Shown piece after piece: positions 24,823 to 33,610 of a DNA stretch of 64,000 bases; position 1 is the first letter of the stretch; the number at the start of each line of letters is the position of its first letter. The stretch covers positions 2,976,001 to 3,040,000 of the forward strand of contig NZ_CP017075.1 in NCBI RefSeq assembly GCF_001742225.1. Reading direction: 5' to 3'. This DNA is from Novosphingobium resinovorum (GTDB lineage Bacteria > Pseudomonadota > Alphaproteobacteria > Sphingomonadales > Sphingomonadaceae). The notes beneath the pieces were generated by a model, which was not told where the DNA came from, ran no database searches, and was given only the letters and a program-made list of their open reading frames with translations. Made by a program: the position numbers and the translations under genes.

Positions 24823-25076
24823 CAGAACTCGACATCCCTGCCTTCGAAGCTGGTCCGATCGGGAAGGAAGTCCTTGTCGTCAGCCGCCTGCGGGTCACGC
24901 AGCGACTCGAGAAGGCTGGCCGAGCGCTTCCAGTTCGCGGCGAATTCGGCGTAGCGCACCAGAACATAGGCCTCTTCGCCATGATCGGTGATGACGACGG
25001 GTTGCTGGTCTGCTGCTTTCTTGGCCTTGCTCGGATTCTGGTTGAACGCGGCGCTCGTCATATAGGACATTCGCAT
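24822..25076 (-). CDS. Phd/YefM-type antitoxin
   Basis: An 84-residue antitoxin partner of the PIN toxin. Three nearby ATG codons (25076, 25070, 25061) are possible starts. The region FNQNPSKAKKAADQQPVVIT, then DHGEEAYVLVRYAEF, is the Phd/YefM DNA-binding fold. The C-terminal part (LRDPQAADDKDFLPDRTS) should neutralise the toxin. The pair probably represses itself through the inverted repeat immediately upstream. Confidence 0.88.
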   Translation of the reverse strand: MRMSYMTSAAFNQNPSKAKKAADQQPVVITDHGEEAYVLVRYAEFAANWKRSASLLESLRDPQAADDKDFLPDRTSFEGRDVEF

Positions 25077-25089
25077 GGCTCACCTTATC

Positions 25090-25115
25090 TAGTATCTTTC
25101 GCAATAAATATACTA
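25090..25115. promoter_or_regulatory. Possible antitoxin operator
   Basis: Inverted repeat TAGTAT-N14-ATACTA in an AT-rich stretch 14 bases upstream of the antitoxin start. Both its position and its content fit a self-repressed toxin-antitoxin promoter. Confidence 0.45.
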
Positions 25116-25183
25116 CATTGGCGTCGATCACAAGGTCGTTGGGGCCAGCATTTGGACCGGAGCACTCCCGAGCGGTTACTATG

Positions 25184-25480
25184 TCAGGAGCGTTTGGGTC
25201 TGGTTGCGAGCGGGCCAGCCGTCCTCGACATGGTCCCGTCCCTGAGCAAGGCATGGGCGACGGCCATCACAACGTGACCTGCTATGAGCGCGATGAGAAT
25301 CCATACGAGGCGGCCGTGCAGCGCGGTGCCTGCGGCGAGCATCCATTCGGTTTTGTCGGATGCTGCGGGAACGACAGGGAGTCCGGCGGTAGACCATCCG
25401 TTACCATCACCGTAGATCCGGAGCACTGCGATCCCAGGAACAGCCACGGTGAGACCATCCAGCAGGATGTGGGACGGCAC
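25184..25480 (-). pseudogene. Cytochrome b561-like protein, C-terminal remnant
   Basis: About 95 codons ending in a membrane span with a haem-ligand-like histidine: LHGRLVWILIALIAGHVVMA and HALLRDGTMSRT. This is the C-terminal signature of cytochrome b561-type di-haem membrane proteins. The first three spans are missing, and there is no plausible start signal. It lies in a patch of unrelated fragments and is probably not functional. Confidence 0.5.
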
Positions 25481-25729
25481 CTACGGCTCGGCCTTCAGGC
25501 CGTGATGTCGTGGGCGGCGGGAGATGCTGAGCAATCCCAAGGCCGCCCCCACGATTGCCACGACGAGGATAGCGAACGAGGATCATAGGCGGTCCTTGTC
25601 CGATGAGGAAGGGTCCGACCGGTGCGCCACGATCGCCATGGCCAAATTAGCAGTTGGCCGATCAACCCGTGGCGAGACGGATTGTCGGGCCACATGCAGC
25701 TGCCGATGCGATAACTTGGCGACATGGAT
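25481..25729. other. Fragmented region without an intact gene
   Basis: On the minus strand, 25490-25575 reads FAILVVAIVGAALGLLSISR followed by RPRHHGLKAEP and a stop, the tail of some membrane protein. Nothing else coherent is seen. It separates the b561 remnant from the IalB-like gene and looks like decayed DNA between islands. Confidence 0.35.
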
Positions 25730-26356
25730 TTATTTCGCGAGCTGTTCGGTTCGCGCTGCCGCGGCAGTGAAGCCGGTTAGGGAGACCTTGAACTCGACGG
25801 CTTCGCTGCCCGAGGCTGCGCCTCTGGCGGTGACGAGCAGGGTCGTGCCCTTCTTGAGGGCGTCGGTTGCGATGGTTGGGAATTTGACCGGGATGATGCA
25901 GCCGGTGGGAACGCAGGTGGTGAAGCGAGCGCCCTGGCCGAGCTGCTGGTCGTCGACTCTGAGGTTGACGGTTTCCTGGATGTCGAGGCCGAAGGGCATG
26001 ACGAGGACGCCGGTGGTCGTACCCTCTACAGGTCCCCTCAGCTCGATGGCGAACACCTGCTGCCCGGTCTGGTTGTTGCCCTGGGCCTGGGACATTGTAC
26101 AGAACTTCTGGTTGTTCTGAATCGCGCAATTGACCGTCCAGTCGCCAAAGCTCTCGGTGATGGAACTGGCACCGTTCGGCAGGGTGACGGTGGCGCCCGC
26201 CGGCGCAGCGCTGGTGGTGCCCGATGTGTTGGCTTGCGCGACCTTGATGGCTTCGGCCAGCCCCTCGCTCTGGATGGTTGCCCCGGTCGCAATAGCGTGG
26301 GTTTCGTTCAGGAGTGACTCCAGGGCGGGATCGACCGCGCCCTCCGGCGGTCGCAT
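25730..26356 (-). CDS. Invasion-associated locus B (IalB)-family protein, probably N-terminally truncated
   Basis: A 208-residue frame. The IalB core is clear: ITESFGDWTVNCAIQNNQKF, CTMSQAQGNNQTGQQVFAIE, VLVMPFGLDIQETVNLRVDD, FTTCVPTGCIIPVKF and TLLVTARG. Family members are exported, but this frame has no signal peptide. A stop codon stands directly before the ATG, and the sequence upstream looks unrelated, so the true 5' end is probably lost. The four cysteines typical of the family are present. The molecular role of IalB proteins is not established. Confidence 0.7.
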   Translation of the reverse strand: MRPPEGAVDPALESLLNETHAIATGATIQSEGLAEAIKVAQANTSGTTSAAPAGATVTLPNGASSITESFGDWTVNCAIQNNQKFCTMSQAQGNNQTGQQVFAIELRGPVEGTTTGVLVMPFGLDIQETVNLRVDDQQLGQGARFTTCVPTGCIIPVKFPTIATDALKKGTTLLVTARGAASGSEAVEFKVSLTGFTAAAARTEQLAK

Positions 26357-26477
26357 TTATGCGGTCGAAGAAGTTCGGACCGGTGACCTGATTAAACGCT
26401 GGCTTGTCGTGCGTTCGGCTGATCGTAAACAAGCCGGTGAAGCACCGCCCTTAAACAGCAGAGCCCTGATTGTTCGG

Positions 26478-27350
26478 TCAAAATTCGTACAGCCTGGCGG
26501 GATTCTCGCACAAGATCTGACGTAGCGCCGCAGGATCGGCCCAGCGGAATAGCGCATCTAGTAAGTCAGCGGCGTGTGGTGGATCCCGATCAAAATAGGC
26601 AACATGCGGCCAGTCAGAGCCCCATACGACTTTTGTTGGGGCCGCATCGGCTATGCGGCGGGCAACAGCGTCAATGTCTGTGAAGGGCGCGCCGTCGGAT
26701 GAAAGCCGGTCTGCGCCGCTCAGTTTGCACCAGACGCTATTGGTAGCAAGCAGGTCCAGAAAGCGTCCGAAGTCTTCTGTCGCCAAATCGTCGGGGAGAG
26801 CCCGGCCGAGATGATCGACGACGAGAGTCACGCCTAATGCCAAATATCTGTCGAGGTCAGCCAATAGATCACGAAAGTGGATGAACAGCTGCAGATGCCA
26901 GCCTAGCTTGCGTAGGCGCGGCGCGAGCCGTTCGGCATCGGCTAGGGTAGCCCCTCCGACATATTTCAGGCCGGCACCGCTCCTCAGCAGATTTAGCCGT
27001 GCCCCCTTGAAACCGGCGGAACTGAGAGTCGAAAGGGTCGTGTCACTTTCAGAGCCATCCAGCACAGCAATGCCGCGCAACCGACACGAGAATTGCTGAA
27101 TGGCGGACAGCGTAGCCGAATTATCGGCACCATAGGCCGTTGGCGTCACAACAACCGCGCGCTCAAGTCCCAGCGTATTGAGGTGGTGGATGACGTCGCT
27201 CGCGGCCAGATCGACCGAGTCGTAGCTGCGGTCGGCCGCTAGAGGGAAGGCAGACTGGGGGCCTAGAACATGAACATGGCAATCGCAGGACCCGATGGGC
27301 GCGCGCGTTGCACCGAGACGAGGCGGCGGTGGCGGACGTCCTATTCTCAT
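26478..27350 (-). CDS. Amidohydrolase-family (Amidohydrolase_2) lactonase/decarboxylase-like enzyme
   Basis: TIM-barrel metal-dependent hydrolase of 290 residues, similar in layout to 2-pyrone-4,6-dicarboxylate lactonase (LigI). The metal motif DCHVHVLGP is near the start. Further along are LERAVVVTPTAYG, FKGARLNLL, VVDHLGRALP, WCKLSGADR and the late WGSDWPHV. Such enzymes open lactones or decarboxylate ring-cleavage products of aromatic catabolism. It overlaps the end of the GntR gene by four bases (ATGA), so it is co-transcribed with its likely regulator. Confidence 0.85.
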   Translation of the reverse strand: MRIGRPPPPPRLGATRAPIGSCDCHVHVLGPQSAFPLAADRSYDSVDLAASDVIHHLNTLGLERAVVVTPTAYGADNSATLSAIQQFSCRLRGIAVLDGSESDTTLSTLSSAGFKGARLNLLRSGAGLKYVGGATLADAERLAPRLRKLGWHLQLFIHFRDLLADLDRYLALGVTLVVDHLGRALPDDLATEDFGRFLDLLATNSVWCKLSGADRLSSDGAPFTDIDAVARRIADAAPTKVVWGSDWPHVAYFDRDPPHAADLLDALFRWADPAALRQILCENPARLYEF

Positions 27351-28126
27351 CGTGACGTGACGCGGTCTTTCGCTGCAGGCGTTGTCCGACGCCGCGTACG
27401 CGCTTCCTTATCAGCGACGCTCGCGCTAGCGGCAAGATTGGCGCTCTGCTTGGCGATGACGCGCTCGGCAGTGCCGTTGAGGTGCTGTGCGATGACCGTG
27501 CACAGGCGATCGGCGTCCCGGTCCAGGGCTGCTTCCGTCAACGTCTTGTGCTCGGCAAGAACGTCGCGGCGCAGGCCCGCCATCTCGGCGTTCTGGTAGA
27601 TGCGATTAAGCCGGCGATAGCGTTCCGATTGATCGAACAGATTATCGTGGAAGCGCAGGAGCCATTCGGAATCGCAGGCGGCTATGAGGGCGCGGTGGAA
27701 GTCGCGATGACGAGCACTCCAGTCCTCTTTTCCTTCGCCCGCCGCTTCGTCGTCGAAATATTTGGTTTTAACCAACCGGTGGAAGGCGGCCACTACGCCC
27801 GCTTCCCACTCGGTGTCACCTAGCTCAACCGCGCGGCGCAGTGCCAGTTGCTCGATCTGGACGCGAACAAAGGTGATATCCCGCAGCTCACGCACGGAAA
27901 CGCCCGCAACGCGGAAGCCGCGCTGCTCTTCGAGCTCGACCAGACGTTCGGCCGCGAGTTTCGAAAGCGCCTCGCGCGTCGCGCTCGGCGAGACGTTGAA
28001 CCTCTTGCTCAACTCGACGATGTGCAGCTTGCTGCCTGGGATCGCCACTCCGTCAATGATCATCGCGCGCAGTTCGTGATATACATACGAAATCAGTGTT
28101 CGGCGCGCGTCGCGATCAGGGGACAT
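27347..28126 (-). CDS. GntR-family transcriptional regulator (FadR/FCD type)
   Basis: About 259 residues from the ATG at 28126 (MSPDRDARRTL). An earlier in-frame ATG at 28195 would place the start closer to the operator and add an unlikely leader. The winged helix is ISYVYHELRAMIIDGVAIPG and SKRFNVSPSATREALSKLAAE. The FCD effector domain holds metal/ligand-type His residues (HRDFHRALIAACDS, EHKTLTEAALDRDADRL, IAQHLNGT). It is divergent from the alpha/beta hydrolase gene and probably senses an aromatic acid for the whole cluster. Confidence 0.92.
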   Translation of the reverse strand: MSPDRDARRTLISYVYHELRAMIIDGVAIPGSKLHIVELSKRFNVSPSATREALSKLAAERLVELEEQRGFRVAGVSVRELRDITFVRVQIEQLALRRAVELGDTEWEAGVVAAFHRLVKTKYFDDEAAGEGKEDWSARHRDFHRALIAACDSEWLLRFHDNLFDQSERYRRLNRIYQNAEMAGLRRDVLAEHKTLTEAALDRDADRLCTVIAQHLNGTAERVIAKQSANLAASASVADKEARTRRRTTPAAKDRVTSR

Positions 28127-28204
28127 CGATCGATGTTCCACGCAAACCCTCCCAAGGGCTGTTTCTGGGGAACATAGCCCCACCAAATTATGCAAAAATA
28201 GTTT

Positions 28205-28227
28205 TTGATGGACAAAATGTCAATCAA
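28205..28227. promoter_or_regulatory. Palindromic operator candidate in the GntR/hydrolase divergent promoter
   Basis: Arms TTGATGGACA and TGTCAATCAA (9 of 10 paired) surround AAA in the AT-rich divergent region. It lies 38 bases before the hydrolase start and 78 bases before the regulator start. The size and place suit an FCD-type GntR repressor that controls both directions. Confidence 0.6.
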
Positions 28228-28265
28228 TATTTCAAAATAGCGCAGTCGATCAACAAGGAAACATC

Positions 28266-29042
28266 ATGCCGTATCAGCAGATTGAGGACACCGAAATCCA
28301 TTACCGGATGTCGGGCTCGGGACCGGCGCTACTGCTCCTACACTCGCTGGGTGGATCCGTTGCGTTGTGGGATGACGTCACGCGGACGCTGAGCAAACGC
28401 TTCACAGTCGTGAGCTTCGACGCTCGAGGTCACGGCGACAGTCCGGCGCGAGGCGAGATTTCGGTGCAACGCTTTGCTCGCGACGGGGCGTTGCTCTGTG
28501 CAGCTCTGGGCATTGATCGGTTCATACCGGTTGGGCTGTCGATGGGCGGTCACGCGGCCATGCAGATCGCTCTTGATACGCCGGCCCGGGTGCGAGGAGT
28601 GATCATCGCCGACAGCTCGGCTGGTGGTCGCCCCGGCGGTGCCGCCCGCGTCGCGCAGGCCGCAGCGCGAATAGCTGAGATCGGCGCCGATGCCTATGCA
28701 GTGGAGTATTCGCGAAGCCGGCTTGCCAAGGCCGCATCCGAGGCAGCGGTGAGGGCCTTCGCTGATTTGTCCCGTCCAACCATTCCCGATGTCTTCTTAC
28801 TCCAGTTGACGTCGATCCAGAGTCAGGACTGGACAGCGCGCTTAGGCGCCATTCGCGCACCGACTCTGGTGATCGTGGGCGACGAAGATTCAAGTACGCC
28901 TGTCGCTGAAGCGGCGCGCCTGCGCGACATGATTGCCGGTGCAAATATGGCCGTCATCGAGGGCGCTGGACATCTTTCGGTGATCGACAAGCCGGAAGCA
29001 TTTGGGACACTCGTCGCCAACTTCGCAAGCAGTATCGTTTGA
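28266..29042 (+). CDS. Alpha/beta hydrolase (3-oxoadipate enol-lactonase-like)
   Basis: A 258-residue alpha/beta-hydrolase with oxyanion-hole LLLLHSLGGSVALWDD, VVSFDARGHGDS, nucleophile elbow GLSMGGHAAM (Ser), acid VGDEDSSTPV (Asp) and catalytic His in GAGHLSVIDKPEAF. The pattern is closest to enol-lactonases (PcaD) of beta-ketoadipate pathways, though related esterases and C-C hydrolases share it. It is the first plus-strand gene after the GntR operator. Confidence 0.85.
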   Translation: MPYQQIEDTEIHYRMSGSGPALLLLHSLGGSVALWDDVTRTLSKRFTVVSFDARGHGDSPARGEISVQRFARDGALLCAALGIDRFIPVGLSMGGHAAMQIALDTPARVRGVIIADSSAGGRPGGAARVAQAAARIAEIGADAYAVEYSRSRLAKAASEAAVRAFADLSRPTIPDVFLLQLTSIQSQDWTARLGAIRAPTLVIVGDEDSSTPVAEAARLRDMIAGANMAVIEGAGHLSVIDKPEAFGTLVANFASSIV

Positions 29043-29063
29043 CACCTTCGGCCGGGCCGGCCG
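29043..29063. terminator. Possible bidirectional terminator
   Basis: A short GC hairpin (GGCCG-GGC-CGGCC) fills the 21 bases between two convergent genes. No T-run follows, so this is a weak call. Confidence 0.3.
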
Positions 29064-30728
29064 CTAGATGCCGGCCGTGCCCAGCCAGTCGGCACTCATC
29101 TTTTCGGCGATCATGATCGTCGGAATGTTCGTATTTGCCGCGGGAAGTGTCGGCATCACCGAGGCGTCGCAGATGGACAGCCTATCGATGCCCTTCACCC
29201 GGCCAGAGCTGTCCGTGACGGCAAGCGCGTCATCGGCCGCCCCCATCTTGCATGTACCGGCAGGGTGCCAGACGCCCGCGGCGGCGCGCATGATGTAATT
29301 TTGCATGACGGCCGGCTGCGCCAGCAGATCGTCGACACGGGTCGAGGCGATAAGGCTCCTGATCAGCAGTGGCCGCAACCAGTTGATGTCCAAGGCCCGC
29401 CCGAGAACGTTCATCAGGAGACGGTTCTTCCATGTGCGAGCGGATGTGCGCCTGACGCGACGATCGTAGACGGCAGGGAAGGGGTCTGTCAGCAGTTTCC
29501 CGACCCGCGGGCCCTTCATAAGGCGAATCGCAGTGACAGCGCCGCGCGCCAGCCGGTCGCGATCGGCCGCCACATCGAGCATGTTAAAGTCAACTTCCGG
29601 CATCACTTGCGGGTCGAGAGAGGGGATCTCAACGCGACCAGTCGAGAGCGGTTTGTTCAGCCATACGAAGAAGAGGGCAAGCCGCTGCCCGACGGCATGC
29701 CAGCCGGACCGGACAGACACCGCCATATACATGTCTGACCGCGGCGCACCGGGCGCCTCCGACGAAAATCTGAAGCACAGTTCTCCCGGACGATCTGGCC
29801 TGGGTCTTGCAACGCCTCCGGCGTGATGCAGATAGCCGGAAAAGGTGAGGCCAGGATGTTCACGCAAATTTCGACCGACGCCCGGCATGTCGCGAACGAC
29901 GTTGCGGCCCACGCGCTTAAGGACCTCGGCAGGCCCGAGACCCGATCGCATCATGATGGCCGGCGTCTGCAAGGCGCCGGCGCTGAGGACGATTTGCCGA
30001 CCATTCAGCTCGGTGCCGTCGGCCAGTCTGACGCCGACGGCGACATGGTCACACAACAGCACCTGATCTACAAGCACGTTGGTCTTGATCTCGAGATTGG
30101 GCCGCTGGCGGACCGCATCATCGAGATAATTAAATGCGACGGCTTCGCGGCGACCGTCGATGTTGGAGATTGCAGACGAGAAGTAGCCATCGATGAAAGT
30201 GCCATTCTGGTCGCCGATATCGGTGAACCCAAGGTCTTCGAGGTCCGCTGCTACGGCTTTGGCCAATGGCTGCCACCCGGCTTTGGGAATACGCCGTATA
30301 GGGATCGGGCCGTCGTTCCCATGCAGGGGGCCCGTATAGTCGAGGTCACGCTCCAGGCGCCGGAAATAGGGTAGGACCGCAGCCCAGTTCCAGCCGTTCG
30401 CGCCGAGTTGTGCCCATTCGTCGTAATCTGCTGGCAGACCGCGATTGGTGACCTGCGCATTGACCGTGGAACCGCCACCGATCACGCGACCCTGCTCGTA
30501 GAATCGTGGTGCGGTGGCGGCGGTCTGTCTCGCCTTCATTTGCGGCCATAGATAGGCTGGTTGCAGCCCCGCCATCGGGTCCGCCGATTGAATTGAGGCG
30601 GGCGCCGAGGCGCGACGGATGTCCGGGCCGGCCTCCAGTAGCAGGACGCGCCGCTTGCTGTCAGACGACAGCCGGTTGGCCAGTACAGATCCGGCAGAGC
30701 CGCCACCCACGATGATGTAATCAAACAT
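29064..30728 (-). CDS. GMC-family FAD-dependent oxidoreductase (choline dehydrogenase-like)
   Basis: A 554-residue flavoprotein from the ATG at 30728. The Rossmann FAD motif is YIIVGGGSAGSVLANRLS. GMC signature 1 is near VIGGGSTVNAQVTNRG. GMC signature 2 is SAGALQTPAIMMRSGLGP. The C-terminal active site includes WHPAGTCKMG and DASVMPTLPAANTNIPTIMI. Such enzymes oxidise primary alcohols to aldehydes, which would feed the aldehyde dehydrogenase of the operon. It is divergent from the ABC operon across a 143-base AT-rich gap and convergent with the hydrolase. Confidence 0.92.
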   Translation of the reverse strand: MFDYIIVGGGSAGSVLANRLSSDSKRRVLLLEAGPDIRRASAPASIQSADPMAGLQPAYLWPQMKARQTAATAPRFYEQGRVIGGGSTVNAQVTNRGLPADYDEWAQLGANGWNWAAVLPYFRRLERDLDYTGPLHGNDGPIPIRRIPKAGWQPLAKAVAADLEDLGFTDIGDQNGTFIDGYFSSAISNIDGRREAVAFNYLDDAVRQRPNLEIKTNVLVDQVLLCDHVAVGVRLADGTELNGRQIVLSAGALQTPAIMMRSGLGPAEVLKRVGRNVVRDMPGVGRNLREHPGLTFSGYLHHAGGVARPRPDRPGELCFRFSSEAPGAPRSDMYMAVSVRSGWHAVGQRLALFFVWLNKPLSTGRVEIPSLDPQVMPEVDFNMLDVAADRDRLARGAVTAIRLMKGPRVGKLLTDPFPAVYDRRVRRTSARTWKNRLLMNVLGRALDINWLRPLLIRSLIASTRVDDLLAQPAVMQNYIMRAAAGVWHPAGTCKMGAADDALAVTDSSGRVKGIDRLSICDASVMPTLPAANTNIPTIMIAEKMSADWLGTAGI

Positions 30729-30871
30729 GACAGGACCTCCAGGTTCCCTCCGATCTGCCTGAATCATATTATGGCTGCAAGAAAAATATTTATTGACTCA
30801 AAAACGATCTCGTAGCCAAAGTCGTCACGATCCGATACAGCCTTTATCGTTGTTGAGGAGGGGGAGGGGAT

Positions 30872-31708
30872 TTGAACGTGATCGCAAAGCTAGAGCGGCC
30901 CGTTTCGGCAGATGGTCGCGTGGCGCAGCCGACTGCCTCGGCTGGTCGTGTCCTGCAACTGGATGCAGTTGCCAAAACCTACCCGACTGTCGGCAGGGGT
31001 ACGATCAGAGCCGTTGACAGTGTCACCGCCGAGTTCAGCGCGGGCGAGTTCGTCTCGATCCTGGGCCCATCTGGCTGCGGCAAGAGCACCCTTATGATGA
31101 TGATCGCCGGGTTGCTGCTCCCCAGCGAGGGGCGCATCGTCCACGCAGTGGCCGATGGAGATGAAAACCGCTTCGGCATCGTCTTCCAGGATGCCATTCT
31201 GCTACCGTGGCGAAACGTGCTCGGCAATGTCGAGCTTCCGGGAGAGGTCCGCAAGGTGTCGCGGTCCGCTCGCCGCCAGAAAGCGCTCGATATGATCGAG
31301 TTGGTCGGCCTGAAGGGCTTTGAGGACAAATTTCCCAATGAGCTGTCGGGTGGCATGCAGCAACGAGTTGCTATCGCCCGTGCGCTGACGCTGGACCCGT
31401 CATTGCTGCTCATGGATGAGCCGTTCGGCGCGCTCGACGCGATGACCCGCGATCAGATGAACCTGGAACTTCAGCGTATCAGCCTGCAGACGGGAGCCAC
31501 TGTGGTCTTCGTTACGCACTCAATTTCGGAAGCGGCGTTCCTGTCGGACCGCGTGATGGTGATGACGGGGCGTCCCTCGACGGTCAAGGAGATCGTGCGG
31601 ATAGATATCCCGCGGCCGCGCCCTATCGACCTGCTGTCCTCGGATCTGCTGGGTCGACATATCTCGCACATCCGAGCGATCTTTGACGAAGGTGCCAAAC
31701 ACGCATGA
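30872..31708 (+). CDS. ABC transporter ATPase (nitrate/sulfonate/taurine type)
   Basis: A 278-residue ATPase of the SsuB/TauB class. Walker A LGPSGCGKST, Q-loop IVFQDAILLPW, signature LSGGMQQR, Walker B LLLMDEPFGALD and the H-loop VTHSISEA are all present. The start is TTG at 30872 or GTG at 30878, both served by an unusually purine-rich site (GAGGAGGGGGAGGGG). It heads the ten-gene plus-strand operon and overlaps the permease start by four bases. Confidence 0.93.
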   Translation: MNVIAKLERPVSADGRVAQPTASAGRVLQLDAVAKTYPTVGRGTIRAVDSVTAEFSAGEFVSILGPSGCGKSTLMMMIAGLLLPSEGRIVHAVADGDENRFGIVFQDAILLPWRNVLGNVELPGEVRKVSRSARRQKALDMIELVGLKGFEDKFPNELSGGMQQRVAIARALTLDPSLLLMDEPFGALDAMTRDQMNLELQRISLQTGATVVFVTHSISEAAFLSDRVMVMTGRPSTVKEIVRIDIPRPRPIDLLSSDLLGRHISHIRAIFDEGAKHA

Positions 31709-32517
31709 GCGTCTCAACTGAAAATGCCAGCCGCCCCGTGTTGCTTGGCCTGCTGCCGAACTGGCTACTCTCCACTCTGGTTGTCATCGCCCTGATTGGT
31801 GTCTGGCACGTATCCACATTGGCCTTCGCGGTGCCGGCCTATCTTATCCCCACACCTGCGAGTGTCGGTGCCAAGATTATCGCCGACCTGTCGAGCGGTG
31901 CCATCGTGCCCCACTTTATGCTGACGTTGACCGAAGTACTGATCGGATTCGCGATTGCTGCGGTGCTCGGTGTGGGCATAGGAACGATGCTGGGCCTGAT
32001 GCCGAAGGTGAACCGCGCGCTCTATCCGATAATTCTGGCGTTCCAGACGGTCCCGAAGGTGGCGTTGGCGCCGCTGTTCCTGATCTGGTTTGGCTTTGGT
32101 ATCACGTCCAAGATCGTCACCGTTGCAACGATCGTGTTTTTTCCGATCCTGGTGAACGTTGTCGTCGGCCTGAGCACCGTCGACGCCAGACGCATCCTGC
32201 TCATGCGCTCGCTTCGAGCTTCGCCGTTGCAAACCTACTTCAAGGTACGCTTCCCTAGCTTGCTGCCGTTTCTGTTCGCCGGGCTCGAAGTGGCGATCGT
32301 CTTCTCGGTTACTGGCGCAATTGTTGGTGAGTTCATCGGCGCCTCGGCTGGCCTGGGTGCGATCATCGTGCAGCGGCAGGCAATGGCGGACGTCGAGGGC
32401 GTGTTTTCCGTGCTGTTCTTCATGTCGGCCATGGGGCTCGGATTGCATGCAATTCTCAAGCTTGTCTCGATGCCGCTGGTTGCCTGGTCGCAAACTGAAC
32501 GAATCCTGCCGACCTGA
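31705..32517 (+). CDS. ABC transporter permease (SsuC/TauC type)
   Basis: A 270-residue inner-membrane permease with about six spans. The BPD_transp_1 domain contains LMLTLTEVLIGFAIAAVLGV-like segments. The EAA coupling loop is RSLRASPLQTYFKVRFPSLLPF. The start codon overlaps the ATPase stop (ATGA). It partners the ATPase and the binding protein to import a small organic anion. Confidence 0.92.
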   Translation: MSVSTENASRPVLLGLLPNWLLSTLVVIALIGVWHVSTLAFAVPAYLIPTPASVGAKIIADLSSGAIVPHFMLTLTEVLIGFAIAAVLGVGIGTMLGLMPKVNRALYPIILAFQTVPKVALAPLFLIWFGFGITSKIVTVATIVFFPILVNVVVGLSTVDARRILLMRSLRASPLQTYFKVRFPSLLPFLFAGLEVAIVFSVTGAIVGEFIGASAGLGAIIVQRQAMADVEGVFSVLFFMSAMGLGLHAILKLVSMPLVAWSQTERILPT

Positions 32518-32556
32518 AGCAGAGCGGCGCCAAAGAAAATAACGAAGGAGGAAGAC

Positions 32557-33603
32557 ATGCATTCTAATTTTGTGCGACAGTTTATTGCGGCATCAGTACT
32601 AGCGATCGCAGCTATCGGAACGGCAAATGCCGAGCCGCTGCGTTTTATCCAGGGCGCGCCGCCATCTGTGTCGATGGTGGAATTCTACGTTGCGCAAGAA
32701 GCTGGCTTCCTGGCCACGGCTGGTCTTGAGCCCGATGTGAACTATGCCCAGAACGGCGCCGTCGCGACCCAACTGGTCGCGTCTGACCACGGCGATGTCG
32801 GCCTGATCACGCTCGAGCCCTACGTTGCCTCGTTCGATAAGGGAATGGGAGGCAAATTCATCGCGACGATTGGCGATCAGAACCTGTTCTATGTCGGCGT
32901 ACCGGTCGACAGCGACATCACCACGTTCGCCCAGCTCGAAGGCAAGACCATCGGAGTACTGAGCATGGGCAGCTCCAGCATCTACTACGCTAAGGCGATG
33001 GCAAAGGAAGCGGGCTTTACGCTTGCCGATACCTCCTTCGCACCGGTCGGCATGGGCGATTCCGCGTTGAATGCGTTGCGCACGAACCAAGTCCAAGCCT
33101 TGGCCCTGCACCGTCCGGCATTCGCCGCGCTCGAGCGCTCTGGCTTTGCCTTCCGCTACTTCAAGGACGATGCTATCTCGGGCTTCAGCAATTACGGCCT
33201 GTTCGTGTCGGACGCGACCCTGGCCGGCCAGCGCGACAAGCTGGTGCGGTTCCTCGGTGCTATGCTGAAGGCGGAACTGTTCGTCAAGACCAACCCGGAA
33301 GCCGCTCTGCGCATCTACTGGAAGATCCAGCCGGAAGCGAGGCCAGCGGGTGATGAGGCTGCGGCAGTCGAGGTCGGCCTGTCCGAGCTCAACTTCGAAC
33401 TCGACAACGCCTCGGGCAATGAACGTATCCGTCCGTTCGATGCCGACAGAACGCAGGGCCTGCTGGACGTGCTGAAGTCGGAGGGCGTTGCTTCGGCCTC
33501 GATCACCGTAAGCGACATCGTTGATGGCAGCCTGTTCGCCGAGGCAGCGGCCCTGGTCGACCGTGACGCTGTCGTCCAGCTCGCGACCGACTGGAAGAAC
33601 TGA
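32557..33603 (+). CDS. ABC transporter substrate-binding protein (NMT1/SsuA-like)
   Basis: Periplasmic binding protein of 348 residues. The signal peptide is AASVLAIAAIGTANA-EP. The mature part opens RFIQGAPPSVSMVEFYVAQE and contains LEGKTIGVLSMGSSSIYYAK, the pattern of NMT1/THI5 and sulfonate-binding proteins. The ligand is not obvious. Given the operon, an aromatic or heterocyclic acid is more likely than a sulfonate. GAAGGAGGA lies just before the ATG. Confidence 0.92.
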   Translation: MHSNFVRQFIAASVLAIAAIGTANAEPLRFIQGAPPSVSMVEFYVAQEAGFLATAGLEPDVNYAQNGAVATQLVASDHGDVGLITLEPYVASFDKGMGGKFIATIGDQNLFYVGVPVDSDITTFAQLEGKTIGVLSMGSSSIYYAKAMAKEAGFTLADTSFAPVGMGDSALNALRTNQVQALALHRPAFAALERSGFAFRYFKDDAISGFSNYGLFVSDATLAGQRDKLVRFLGAMLKAELFVKTNPEAALRIYWKIQPEARPAGDEAAAVEVGLSELNFELDNASGNERIRPFDADRTQGLLDVLKSEGVASASITVSDIVDGSLFAEAAALVDRDAVVQLATDWKN

Positions 33604-33610
33604 GGCAAAG

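Noticed and set aside
25662..26432. An alternative minus-strand frame overlapping the IalB-like gene
   Set aside because: Low-complexity Arg/His-rich translation. The IalB motifs lie in another frame.
30793..30830. TTGACT as a -35 box for the ABC/P450 operon
   Set aside because: No -10-like hexamer lies 16-18 bases downstream, so I do not claim a promoter although one must exist in this AT-rich gap.
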